Of a stretch of 7,440 nucleotides of DNA, positions 1 through 6,844 are shown piece after piece. Location of the stretch: positions 2,643 through 10,082 of the forward strand of contig JACFNY010000049.1 of NCBI GenBank assembly GCA_019454625.1, in the 5' to 3' direction. The position numbers and the translations under genes were made by a program. Each line of letters opens with the position of its first letter. The first letter of the stretch is position 1. The notes beneath the pieces were generated by a model. That model searched no databases. It saw only the letters and a list, made by a program, of their open reading frames with translations, and had not been told where the DNA came from. The DNA comes from Sphingomonadaceae bacterium. GTDB lineage: Bacteria > Pseudomonadota > Alphaproteobacteria > Sphingomonadales > Sphingomonadaceae.

Positions 1-952
1 CGAGGTGATGCAGGATGCGGGCGTTCAACTGGCGCAGGTCCGCCTCATCGAAGCGCGCGGCGGAGCGCCCGAAGTGCCCGAAATCGAAATGCTCGACGAG
101 CGGGTCGAGGCTTGTCACCGGCTCGACCGAATCCGACGTGCCGAGACGCGCGAGCAGCGCGGCGATGGCGACCGACTCGATGCCCACCTTGCGGAAATGC
201 GCCATGCCCGCCGAGCCGAGCCGCTTCGACAGCGCGCCTTCCGTGCCGGTGATCAGCGCCTCGTGCGCGAATACCGGCGGCTTCGTGCCCAGCGCCTCGA
301 ACATCTGGATCTGCACGCCCGAGTTGGTGACGTGGTCCTCGCCGCGGATGACATGCGTGACGCCCATGTCGATGTCGTCGATCACGGAGGGGAGCATGTA
401 GAGGTAGGAGCCGTCGGCGCGGCGCACGACGGGATCGCTGAGCGAGGCCGGATCAATATGCGATTCGCCCCGGATCAGGTCGTGCCACCGGACGGGCGCG
501 CCCGTCTCCAGCCGGAATCGCCAGTGCGGCCGCTCGCCCGCCGCCTGTCGCGCGGCGATCTCGTCCGCCGTCAGCTTCAGCGCCGCACGGTCGTAGACGG
601 GCGGCAGGCCGCGCGAGAGCTGGATCTTGCGGCGCACCTCAAGCTCTTCGGCGGTCTCGAAGCACGGGTAGATGCGCCCGTCCGCGACCAACTTTCCGAA
701 CTGCTCATCGTAGCGGGCAAGCCGGTCCGACTGGCGATACTCGGCATCGGGCACAAGCCCGAGCCATGCGAGATCGGCGCGGATCGCATCGGCGTATTCC
801 GCGCGCGAGCGCTCCGTGTCCGTGTCGTCGAGGCGCAGCAGGAAACGCCCGCCGTGCTTCCGCGCGAACAGCCAGTTGTGGAGCGCGGTGCGGACGTTGC
901 CGACATGGAGATAGCCCGTGGGTGACGGAGCGAAGCGGGTGGTGACGGTCAT
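1..952 (-). CDS. gltX: Glutamyl-tRNA synthetase (GluRS), C-terminus cut by window edge
   Basis: Charges tRNA with glutamate in the cytoplasm (class Ic aminoacyl-tRNA synthetase). The visible part is the first 317 residues; family members of this type are usually about 440-480, so the C-terminal anticodon-binding part is missing because of the window edge. The protein opens with MTVTTRFAPSPTGYLHVGN, the glutamylate/glutaminyl synthetase start; the HIGH signature is HVGN (residues 16-19). LRLDDTDTERS (39-49) and VIRGEDHVTN (201-210) are further family blocks. The KMSKS equivalent is ALSKRLGS at about 240-247. The ATG start overlaps the nadE stop as ATGA, and there is no good Shine-Dalgarno sequence before it, so translation is probably coupled to nadE. 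Many alphaproteobacteria carry two gltX paralogs, one of which may charge tRNA-Gln for GatCAB; which one this is cannot be told from the fragment. Confidence 0.95.
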   Translation of the reverse strand, partial: MTVTTRFAPSPTGYLHVGNVRTALHNWLFARKHGGRFLLRLDDTDTERSRAEYADAIRADLAWLGLVPDAEYRQSDRLARYDEQFGKLVADGRIYPCFETAEELEVRRKIQLSRGLPPVYDRAALKLTADEIAARQAAGERPHWRFRLETGAPVRWHDLIRGESHIDPASLSDPVVRRADGSYLYMLPSVIDDIDMGVTHVIRGEDHVTNSGVQIQMFEALGTKPPVFAHEALITGTEGALSKRLGSAGMAHFRKVGIESVAIAALLARLGTSDSVEPVTSLDPLVEHFDFGHFGRSAARFDEADLRQLNARILHHL

Positions 953-2601
953 GAGGTCCGGAAGGCGTTGGTGATCGGATAGCGGCGGTCGCGCCCGAAG
1001 TTGCGCACGCCGATCTTGACGCCCGGCGGCGACTGGCGGCGCTTGTATTCGGCGACGTAGAGCAGGCGCTCGATGCGGGCGACAGTCTCGCGGTCGAAAC
1101 CGCGCGCAACGATCTCCGCCACCGAAAGCTCCTCCTCGACGAGCCCGGTGAGGATGGGATCGAGCACCTCGTAGGGCGGCAGCGAATCCTGGTCCTTCTG
1201 GTTCTCGCGAAGCTCGGCGGTGGGCGGCTTGGTGATGACACGCTCCGGCATCACGGGGCCGTTGGGTCCGAGCGCCAGTTTCGGCCGGTTCGCGTTCCGC
1301 CAGCGTGAGAGCGCGAACACGGTCGTCTTGTAAGCGTCCTTCAGCACCGAATAGCCGCCCGCCATGTCGCCGTAGATCGTGGCGTAACCCACCGACATCT
1401 CCGACTTGTTGCCCGTGGTGAGCAGCATGTGGCCGAACTTGTTGGAAAGCGCCATCAGCGTGAGGCCGCGGATGCGCGACTGGATGTTCTCCTCGGTGAT
1501 GTCGCGCGCCTTGCCTTCGAACACCGGCGCGAGCATCGCGTTGAAGGCCTCGACGGCGGGCTCGATGGGAATCGTGTCGAGGCGGCAGCCGAGCATCCGC
1601 GCGCACTCGGCGGCATCGTCGAGACTGTCCTTCGAGGTGAAGCGCGACGGCATCATCACGCACCACACGCGGTCGCCCCCCAGCGCATCCACCGCCACCG
1701 CCGCCGACAGCGCCGAATCGATGCCGCCCGACAGGCCGAGCACGACGCCGGGGAAGCGGTTGCGGTTCACGTAATCGGCAAGGCCGATCTGCATCGCGTG
1801 GTAGATGTCCTCCGGGTACGGATCGAGGCGGTGCTTGTGTCCTTCCTCGCACACCCAGCCCTGCGCGGTGCGGACCCAGATGGTGAGCGTGACGCGCTCC
1901 TCCCAGTCCGGGAACTGCACGGCGATGCGGCGGTCCGCGTTCATCACAAAGCTGGCGCCGTCGAAGACGATCTCGTCCTGCCCGCCGACGCGGTTGAGGT
2001 ACGCGAGCGGCAGGCCGGTTTCGGCGACGCGCATCGCGGCGAGCGACAGCCGCTTGTCGTCCTTGTCCAGCTCGTAGGGGCTGCCGTTCGGAACGAGCAG
2101 GATCTCGGCACCTGTTTCGGCGAGGCACTCGCACACGTCCGGGAACCAGATGTCCTCGCAGATCGGCACGCCGAGCCGCACGCCGCGAAACGCCAGCGGA
2201 CCCGGCAAGGGGCCGGGCGCGAACACGCGCTTCTCGTCGAACACGCCGTAATTCGGCAGCTCGTGCTTGCGCGTCCATGCGGCGATCTTCCCCCCGTCGA
2301 GCAGCGCCATCGCGTTGTGGAGCTTGCCGTCCTCCGCAAGCACACTGCCGACCAGCATGGCGGGGCCGCCGTCTGCTGTCGCTTCCGCCATGCGCTGAAG
2401 CTCCGCCTCGGCGGCGCGCACCAGCGAGGGCTTCAGCACGAGGTCTTCGGGCGGATAGCCGATCAGCGAGAGTTCGCAGGTGACGACAAGGTCCGCTTCC
2501 GGCTGCTTCGCGCGCGCGGCGAGCATGGCGTCGGCGTTGCCGCGAAGGTCGCCCATCGTCTGGTTGAGCTGCGCGAAAGCGATCTGGAGACGGTCTGTCA
2601 T
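949..2601 (-). CDS. nadE: Glutamine-dependent NAD+ synthase
   Basis: Catalyses the last step of NAD+ synthesis, ATP-dependent amidation of nicotinic acid adenine dinucleotide using ammonia drawn from glutamine; cytoplasmic. At 550 residues it matches the two-domain form. The N-terminal nitrilase-like amidase domain (about 1-265) shows the Glu-Lys-Cys triad: E43 in TCELSLIGYPPEDL, K112 in RKHELPNYGVFDEKR and C148 in GVPICEDIWFP. The C-terminal synthetase domain carries the ATP PP-loop LGLSGGIDSAL with SGGIDS at 291-296, and LLTTGNKSEMSVGYATIYGDM at about 393-413. The first gene of a minus-strand pair, it ends inside the gltX start (ATGA). ATG start chosen because the family N-terminus (LQIAFAQLNQTMGDL) begins directly after it. 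The gap to divergent plsY is 101 bases. No missing key residue is apparent. Confidence 0.97.
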   Translation of the reverse strand: MTDRLQIAFAQLNQTMGDLRGNADAMLAARAKQPEADLVVTCELSLIGYPPEDLVLKPSLVRAAEAELQRMAEATADGGPAMLVGSVLAEDGKLHNAMALLDGGKIAAWTRKHELPNYGVFDEKRVFAPGPLPGPLAFRGVRLGVPICEDIWFPDVCECLAETGAEILLVPNGSPYELDKDDKRLSLAAMRVAETGLPLAYLNRVGGQDEIVFDGASFVMNADRRIAVQFPDWEERVTLTIWVRTAQGWVCEEGHKHRLDPYPEDIYHAMQIGLADYVNRNRFPGVVLGLSGGIDSALSAAVAVDALGGDRVWCVMMPSRFTSKDSLDDAAECARMLGCRLDTIPIEPAVEAFNAMLAPVFEGKARDITEENIQSRIRGLTLMALSNKFGHMLLTTGNKSEMSVGYATIYGDMAGGYSVLKDAYKTTVFALSRWRNANRPKLALGPNGPVMPERVITKPPTAELRENQKDQDSLPPYEVLDPILTGLVEEELSVAEIVARGFDRETVARIERLLYVAEYKRRQSPPGVKIGVRNFGRDRRYPITNAFRTS

Positions 2602-2609
2602 GCGGGGTC

Positions 2610-2615
2610 TTCTAG
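2610..2615 (-). promoter_or_regulatory. Possible -10 element for nadE-gltX
   Basis: Read on the minus strand this is CTAGAA, nine bases before the nadE ATG. If it works as a -10 box, transcription would begin about 2 bases before the start codon, giving a nearly leaderless message. I see no convincing -35 hexamer 16-18 bases further upstream (ATCGCC at the 17-base position), so the call is weak. A weak Shine-Dalgarno-like GAAG overlaps the same bases, which offers the alternative that a promoter lies farther upstream. Confidence 0.22.
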
Positions 2616-2664
2616 GCTGTCGCAGCGGCTTTGGCGATGCCTTCGCGCGGCTTCACGAAGGGGG

Positions 2665-2693
2665 CTTTCGAACGCTGCGGCTTCGGTCTAGGT
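2665..2693 (+). promoter_or_regulatory. Possible promoter of plsY-dprA-aat
   Basis: CTTTCG (2665-2670), a 17-base spacer, then CTAGGT (2688-2693). The spacing is right for a housekeeping sigma factor and the -10 core CTAGG is of a kind I associate with GC-rich alphaproteobacterial promoters, though neither hexamer is a close match to the E. coli consensus. Transcription would start near 2700, about three bases before the plsY ATG at 2703, which would make the transcript almost leaderless. No Shine-Dalgarno sequence is seen before that ATG, which fits. Confidence 0.35.
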
Positions 2694-2702
2694 TCCGCGC
2701 CG

Positions 2703-3329
2703 ATGTTCGACGACACGCCCCTTCTGGCAAACCCGTGGACCTGGTTCGCCGTCGGCTATCTGCTGGGCGCAATTCCCTTCGGCCTCATCGTCACCCGGCT
2801 CGCCGGGATGGGCGACATCCGCCGCATGGGATCGGGCAATATCGGCACCACCAACGTGCTGCGCACGGGAGGCAAGAGCCTCGCGGCGCTGACGCTGCTG
2901 CTCGATGCAGGCAAGGGCGCGCTCGCCGTCTGGCTCGGGCAGACCTTCGCGCACGGCGGCGACATCCTGGGCGGTATGGGCGCGTTCATTGGCCACCTGT
3001 TCCCGGTATGGCTGCTGTTTCGCGGCGGCAAGGGCGTCGCCACGATGCTCGGCATCGCGCTCGCCATCCATCCGCCCGCGGGGCTCGTCTTCGCGGCCGT
3101 GTGGCTGCTGGTCGCGGCCGTGACACGTTATTCCTCGCTCGCCGGGCTGATGGCGGTAACGCTCACCCCGCTTGCGCCTGCGCTCGCCGGGCGCTGGGAT
3201 GCCACGCTGCTGTTCGCGGGCATGGCGGTGCTGGTGATCGCGAAGCACGACGAGAACATCGCGCGGCTGCGCGCAGGTACCGAGGGCAAGATCGGCGGGC
3301 GCGCGAGCACGCCCGATCCGAATGGCTGA
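2703..3329 (+). CDS. plsY: Acyl-phosphate:glycerol-3-phosphate acyltransferase PlsY
   Basis: Inner-membrane enzyme that transfers an acyl group from acyl-phosphate to the sn-1 position of glycerol-3-phosphate, the first step of phospholipid synthesis in the PlsX/PlsY route. All three signature loops of the family are seen: MGSGNIGTTNVLRTGGK (42-58), GHLFPVWLLFRGGKGVAT (97-114) and KHDENIARLRAGTEGKIG (181-198). Between them lie several hydrophobic segments typical of this polytopic protein, and 208 residues is normal. The reading frame is open from an ATG at 2631, but the added 24 residues (MAMPSRGFTKGAFERC...) have no family character and would overlay the proposed promoter, so the ATG at 2703, followed by FDDTPLLANPWTW and the first membrane segment, is preferred. 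First gene of the rightward operon; its stop lies inside the beginning of dprA. Confidence 0.96.
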   Translation: MFDDTPLLANPWTWFAVGYLLGAIPFGLIVTRLAGMGDIRRMGSGNIGTTNVLRTGGKSLAALTLLLDAGKGALAVWLGQTFAHGGDILGGMGAFIGHLFPVWLLFRGGKGVATMLGIALAIHPPAGLVFAAVWLLVAAVTRYSSLAGLMAVTLTPLAPALAGRWDATLLFAGMAVLVIAKHDENIARLRAGTEGKIGGRASTPDPNG

Positions 3330-4419
3330 CCGGCCCGGCAGCGACACCGAACGCATCGCGAAGCTGCGGCTGATTCGCAGCGAGAACGTCGGGCCGATCA
3401 GCTATCGGCAGCTCACCGCCCGCTACGGCAGCGCGTCGGCGGCGCTCGATGCGCTGCCGGACCTCGCGCGGCGGGGCGGCCGCCGCGACGTCCGGATCGC
3501 CGACCTCGGTGCGGTCCGGCGCGAGATGGAGGCCGTCGAAGCCGCAGGCGCGCGCTTCCTGCTCCTCGGCGAGGCCAGTTATCCGCCGCTCCTCGCCGAG
3601 ATCGAGGACGCACCGCCCGCGCTCGCCGTGCGCGGCGACATCGCGCTCGCGCACCGCCGCACCGTGGGCATCGTCGGCGCGCGCAATGCGTCGGCGGCGG
3701 CGATCCGGTTTGCGCGCGGGCTTGCCGCCGATCTTGCCACAGCGGACATCGTGGTCGTCTCCGGCCTTGCGCGTGGCATCGACGCCGCGGCACACGCGGG
3801 CGCGCTTTCGGGCGGTACGATCGGCGTGATCGCAGGCGGCATCGACAATGTGTACCCGCCCGAGAACGCCGAGCTTTACGCCGCGCTTTACGAACGCGGC
3901 CTCGTGATCGCCGAACAGCCTTTCGGCACCGAGCCGCAGGCGCGCCACTTCCCGCGCCGCAACCGGCTGATCTCCGGGCTCTCGGCGGGGATTGTCGTCG
4001 TCGAGGCGGCACCGCGTTCCGGCTCGCTCATCACTGCGCGTTTCGCGGGCGAGCAAGGCCGCGAGGTGATGGCCGTGCCCGGCTTCCCGCTCGATCCGCG
4101 CGCGCAGGGCTGCAACCAGCTCATCCGCGACGGTGCGACGCTCGTGCAGTCCGCCGCCGACATCGCCGAGACGATCGCGCCGTTCGGGGCCGCACGGCTC
4201 GGCACAAGCGGCAGCCGCTTCACAGCCCCTCCGCCCACCGATGCCGACGACAGCGCGCGCGATGCCGTGACCGCCCTGCTCAGCCTGACGCCGGTCGCCG
4301 TCGACGAACTCGTTCGCCTGTCGGGCGAGCCACCCGCCGTGGTGCAAACCGTGCTCCTCGAACTCGAACTTGCCGGGCGCCTCGTGCGTCACGCCGGTGC
4401 GCGCGTGGCGCTCGCATGA
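3322..4419 (+). CDS. dprA: DNA-processing protein DprA
   Basis: Cytoplasmic protein that binds single-stranded DNA entering during natural transformation and loads RecA on it; also widespread in bacteria not known to be competent. The 365 residues show the usual three parts: an N-terminal helical SAM-like region (about 10-75, [17 protein letters not shown]), the Rossmann-fold core (about 80-285) and a C-terminal winged-helix domain (about 312-362, [20 protein letters not shown]). Core motifs seen are [10 protein letters not shown] (115-124), [10 protein letters not shown] (145-154), [14 protein letters not shown] (172-185), [12 protein letters not shown] (210-221), RSGSLITAR (232-240) and [20 protein letters not shown] (253-272). 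The ATG lies 8 bp before the end of plsY and no strong ribosome binding site precedes it, so coupling to plsY is likely. The plsY-dprA order is common in bacteria. No defect seen. Confidence 0.97.
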   Translation: MADRPGSDTERIAKLRLIRSENVGPISYRQLTARYGSASAALDALPDLARRGGRRDVRIADLGAVRREMEAVEAAGARFLLLGEASYPPLLAEIEDAPPALAVRGDIALAHRRTVGIVGARNASAAAIRFARGLAADLATADIVVVSGLARGIDAAAHAGALSGGTIGVIAGGIDNVYPPENAELYAALYERGLVIAEQPFGTEPQARHFPRRNRLISGLSAGIVVVEAAPRSGSLITARFAGEQGREVMAVPGFPLDPRAQGCNQLIRDGATLVQSAADIAETIAPFGAARLGTSGSRFTAPPPTDADDSARDAVTALLSLTPVAVDELVRLSGEPPAVVQTVLLELELAGRLVRHAGARVALA

Positions 4420-5102
4420 GCTCGCGGCAGAAGCGCGGCGCGGCGCTCGACCCCGAGCTGCTGCTCAGGGCCTATTCGATCGGCATCTTCCCGATGGCGG
4501 AAAGCCGCGACGCCGAGGATGTGTTCTGGGTGGAGCCGCGCGAGCGCGCCATCCTTCCGCTCGAAAACTTCCACCTGTCGCGCAGCCTCGCCAAAACGCT
4601 GAGGCAGGAGCGCTTCACCCACAGCGTCGACCGCGCCTTCGACGCGGTGATCGACGCCTGCGCCGAGCCCGCGCTGGACCGCGCCGACACGTGGATCAAC
4701 CGGCAGATCCGCGAAGCGTACACGTTCCTCCACCGCATCGGCCACGCGCACAGCGTCGAATGCTGGGAGGGGGAGACGCTCGTCGGCGGCCTTTACGGCG
4801 TGCGGATCGGTGGCGCCTTCTTCGGCGAGAGCATGTTCAGCCGCCGCACCGACGCCTCGAAGGGGGCACTCGCGCATCTGGTGGCGCGGCTGCGCGTCGG
4901 CGGCTTCCGGCTGCTCGACTGCCAGTTCATGACCGGGCACCTCGCGCGCTTCGGCGCAGTGGAGATCAGCCGCGAACGCTATCTCCAGTTGCTGGGCGGC
5001 GCGACCGGCGTTTCGGACGCCGATTTCAGCGCGCTCGATTCGGGCGGCAGCGCAGCGATTTCAGGGGCACGCATCGCCGCGATCCTGCGCGAGGACGACT
5101 GA
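4416..5102 (+). CDS. aat: Leucyl/phenylalanyl-tRNA-protein transferase
   Basis: Adds Leu or Phe from charged tRNA to the N-terminus of proteins that start with Lys or Arg, marking them for ClpS/ClpAP degradation (N-end rule); cytoplasmic. At 228 residues it is close to the E. coli enzyme (234). Family blocks: [15 protein letters not shown] (15-29), [14 protein letters not shown] (37-50), the core [18 protein letters not shown] (135-152) and [18 protein letters not shown] (164-181). By alignment in mind, E138, D168 and Q170 correspond to the E. coli active-site Glu156, Asp186 and Gln188. The usual 'RG' of the P..RG block is RA here. Start ATG overlaps the dprA stop (ATGA), implying translational coupling. 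It ends 5 bases before the stop of the convergent membrane-protein gene; I see no terminator hairpin with a T-tract between them. Confidence 0.97.
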   Translation: MSSRQKRGAALDPELLLRAYSIGIFPMAESRDAEDVFWVEPRERAILPLENFHLSRSLAKTLRQERFTHSVDRAFDAVIDACAEPALDRADTWINRQIREAYTFLHRIGHAHSVECWEGETLVGGLYGVRIGGAFFGESMFSRRTDASKGALAHLVARLRVGGFRLLDCQFMTGHLARFGAVEISRERYLQLLGGATGVSDADFSALDSGGSAAISGARIAAILREDD

Positions 5103-5107
5103 CCGCG

Positions 5108-6760
5108 TCAGCTTTCGGAATCGGTGCGCTTTTCCGTTCCCGGAAGCGTCGGCCTGCCTGTATTGCCCGCGCCCTGATTGAAGGCGCTGAGCGCGCTCAT
5201 GCGCTCGAGGTCCGCCGCCGTGCCCGGCGCAACGATCATCGACTGGCCTTCCGAGAACCGGACCAGCGCACCGATCGTCGCGTCGGCCGCCTCCTGCGGG
5301 CCGGACATGCCATAGATCGACCGGTCCCCATCCTTCCCGAACGTGACCGTTTCGAGGTCCGTCACCCAGAGCGTGAGCGTGAGATTCTCGACATTCACGA
5401 CACGTTTCTGCGTGCTGTAGTTCCCCGTGAACTGGTTGCCCACCGCCGCCGAAGCCGTGTTGTAGACGCCGGTAAGCTCCATCCAGACCAGCCGCGACTG
5501 GAAATCGAAACGGCCCCAGAGCACATGCGCCGCGCGGCGGGCCGCCAGCGCGATCGTATAGGCGACGATCGCCCATGCCCCGGTCTCCAGCGTGCCGGTT
5601 TCCTCCCACGACATGCCGGCAAAACGATAGACGAGGAAAACGCACGCCAGCCCCGCCAGCGTCATCAGCACCGTGAGGACGACGAGCCAGAGCCGCCGCG
5701 GTGACCCCAGCATTTCCTGCGCCGTCTCCCGCCGCCCCGCGCTCACCGGCTGCGTCTCTTCCAGGAACTCGGCGCGGAACTCTCCAGCCTCGCGGGACGC
5801 ATCGAGCTGGAACGGAATGCGGATGTAGCGGCGGTTCGGCAGCCGCGTCGGATTCGATCGCGCCACCACCCGTTCCAGCTCGCCGATGAGCTCCGACGGA
5901 TTGAAGTTCACCGACAGCACCGCCTGCTTCATCGCGGGCGGCGTGTTGACGCCCGATCCGAGCTGGCTCTTCAGCGCCGCGAGGAAAAGCCCGTAAACGG
6001 CGAGCAGCGCCACCAGCATGAAGCCGACATGCCAGTTCACCGCGACGTCGCCGAGCGTCGGCAGGCTTTGCCCGACCAGCAGGAAGGCGACGGGAAAGAA
6101 GATCGCGAACACCGTGAGGATGATCAGCGGCCGCATCGAGACCTCCGCGGTCGCATTCGCATTGATCGTCCGCAGCAGCCAGAAGACCATGACCACGCCG
6201 TAGGCGACGCCGAGCCAGTTTTCGAACGGCGTCGTGCCCATCAGGAACAGGCTGAACACATAGCTCGCGAGCGCAAGCGCGACAGCGCAGAGGTTCGCGA
6301 AATTACGTCGTGCGAAATACTGGAGCTGGATAGGCGCGCGCGTGATGCCCTTGATCAGCGTGTAGAGCAGATTGCTGACGGCATCCTGCGGTGGCACGAA
6401 CAGAAGCGCGTTCTTGCGGATCTGGTCCTTCAGGTTTTCCGCGGCATTGCTGCTGCCGGACACGTTGTCGGCAACGACCGGGCACAGCGATTTCGGATAA
6501 TCGACCGGCAGGATGAAGCGAAGCTGCGAGAGCGCCGAGGCCGCGAGCCGGAACGCGGTGCCCCACAGGGCGACGCCGATCAGGATCGGTGCGAGCGATG
6601 CGCCCGCCCCGGCCGCAAGCCACTGGGCACGGCCATCGAGCAGGATCATCAGACCCGCCGCGAACGCCGCCGCTGCGACGATGAGCAGCGCCCAGTTCTC
6701 GATCACATACGGATTCGGAATCTTGTTGACCCGGTCCCGATCCTCGATCTCGACGCTCAT
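5108..6760 (-). CDS. Unrecognised polytopic membrane protein (550 aa)
   Basis: I do not recognise this protein. It has about eight hydrophobic segments, near residues 23-41, 47-70, 156-174, 183-199, 211-230, 245-263, 357-377 and 393-412. Basic residues gather in the long loops 71-155 and 264-356 and not in the short loops 175-182, 231-244 and 378-392, so by the positive-inside rule both ends and both long loops should be cytoplasmic. The last ~138 residues (413-550) form a soluble region with many beta-like stretches (VVNVENLTLTLWVTDLETVTF, 454-474) followed by a polar, Gly/Pro-rich tail. No ATPase, protease or transporter signature is visible. The ATG has an excellent ribosome binding site (AGGAGAGG, six bases from GGAG to ATG), which fixes the start. 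Local GC looks somewhat lower than in dprA, partly expected from membrane composition. It follows DUF2155 in the same direction after 84 bases and may have its own promoter. Confidence 0.85.
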   Translation of the reverse strand: MSVEIEDRDRVNKIPNPYVIENWALLIVAAAAFAAGLMILLDGRAQWLAAGAGASLAPILIGVALWGTAFRLAASALSQLRFILPVDYPKSLCPVVADNVSGSSNAAENLKDQIRKNALLFVPPQDAVSNLLYTLIKGITRAPIQLQYFARRNFANLCAVALALASYVFSLFLMGTTPFENWLGVAYGVVMVFWLLRTINANATAEVSMRPLIILTVFAIFFPVAFLLVGQSLPTLGDVAVNWHVGFMLVALLAVYGLFLAALKSQLGSGVNTPPAMKQAVLSVNFNPSELIGELERVVARSNPTRLPNRRYIRIPFQLDASREAGEFRAEFLEETQPVSAGRRETAQEMLGSPRRLWLVVLTVLMTLAGLACVFLVYRFAGMSWEETGTLETGAWAIVAYTIALAARRAAHVLWGRFDFQSRLVWMELTGVYNTASAAVGNQFTGNYSTQKRVVNVENLTLTLWVTDLETVTFGKDGDRSIYGMSGPQEAADATIGALVRFSEGQSMIVAPGTAADLERMSALSAFNQGAGNTGRPTLPGTEKRTDSES

Positions 6761-6763
6761 AAG

Positions 6764-6771
6764 CCTCTCCT
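6764..6771 (-). promoter_or_regulatory. Strong ribosome binding site of the 550-aa membrane protein
   Basis: AGGAGAGG on the minus strand, followed by CTT and the ATG at 6760. It is the best Shine-Dalgarno match I saw in the window, and it both fixes the start codon and supports this reading frame as a real gene, in contrast to the coupled genes, which have poor sites. Confidence 0.75.
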
Positions 6772-6783
6772 GTCCGCACGAGG

Positions 6784-6813
6784 CATATGCGCGAAATTCT
6801 GCCGATCCAGCAA
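6784..6813 (-). promoter_or_regulatory. Possible promoter of the 550-aa membrane protein
   Basis: On the minus strand TTGCTG (6813-6808), an 18-base spacer, then CATATG (6789-6784). Transcription would begin near 6777, leaving a leader of about 17 bases that contains the ribosome binding site. The -35 half is a fair match and the -10 half a weak one. The -35 sits in the loop and one arm end of an inverted repeat. Confidence 0.3.
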
Positions 6814-6828
6814 CCCTCTATGGATCGG
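6802..6828 (-). other. Perfect 8-bp inverted repeat, operator or weak terminator
   Basis: Arms CCGATCCA (6802-6809) and TGGATCGG (6821-6828) are exact reverse complements, separated by 11 bases. It lies 16 bases beyond the DUF2155 stop and about 40 bases before the next start codon. On the minus strand the bases after it (CAGAATTTCG) hold only three consecutive Ts, so it is at best a poor intrinsic terminator. It overlaps the proposed -35 box, so an operator or an mRNA 3'-end stabilising hairpin is equally possible. Confidence 0.5.
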
Positions 6829-6844
6829 TTCGGAAACGTGACGA

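Noticed and set aside
5..925. Long plus-strand open frame (306 codons) opposite gltX
   Set aside because: Arg/Ala/Asp/Val-rich translation with no family character, fully antisense to a clear GltX sequence; a by-product of high GC.
1429..2691. Plus-strand open frame of 420 codons opposite nadE
   Set aside because: Composition dominated by Arg, His and Ala, no recognisable motifs; shadow of the well-supported NadE frame.
2631..2702. Upstream ATG that would extend PlsY by 24 residues
   Set aside because: The extra residues are not like the family N-terminus and would cover the proposed promoter; the ATG at 2703 starts just before the first membrane segment.
3163..4392. Minus-strand open frame of 409 codons opposite dprA
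   Set aside because: Low-complexity Arg/Ala/Gly-rich translation; DprA on the other strand has every family motif.
5132..5145. Stem TTCCG/CGGAA near the convergent stops as a terminator for aat
   Set aside because: Only five base pairs, 30 bases inside the opposing gene, with no following T-tract.
4370..5704. Plus-strand open frame of 444 codons across aat and the convergent gene
   Set aside because: Runs out of frame through aat and antisense through the membrane-protein gene; Arg/Pro-rich with no domain.
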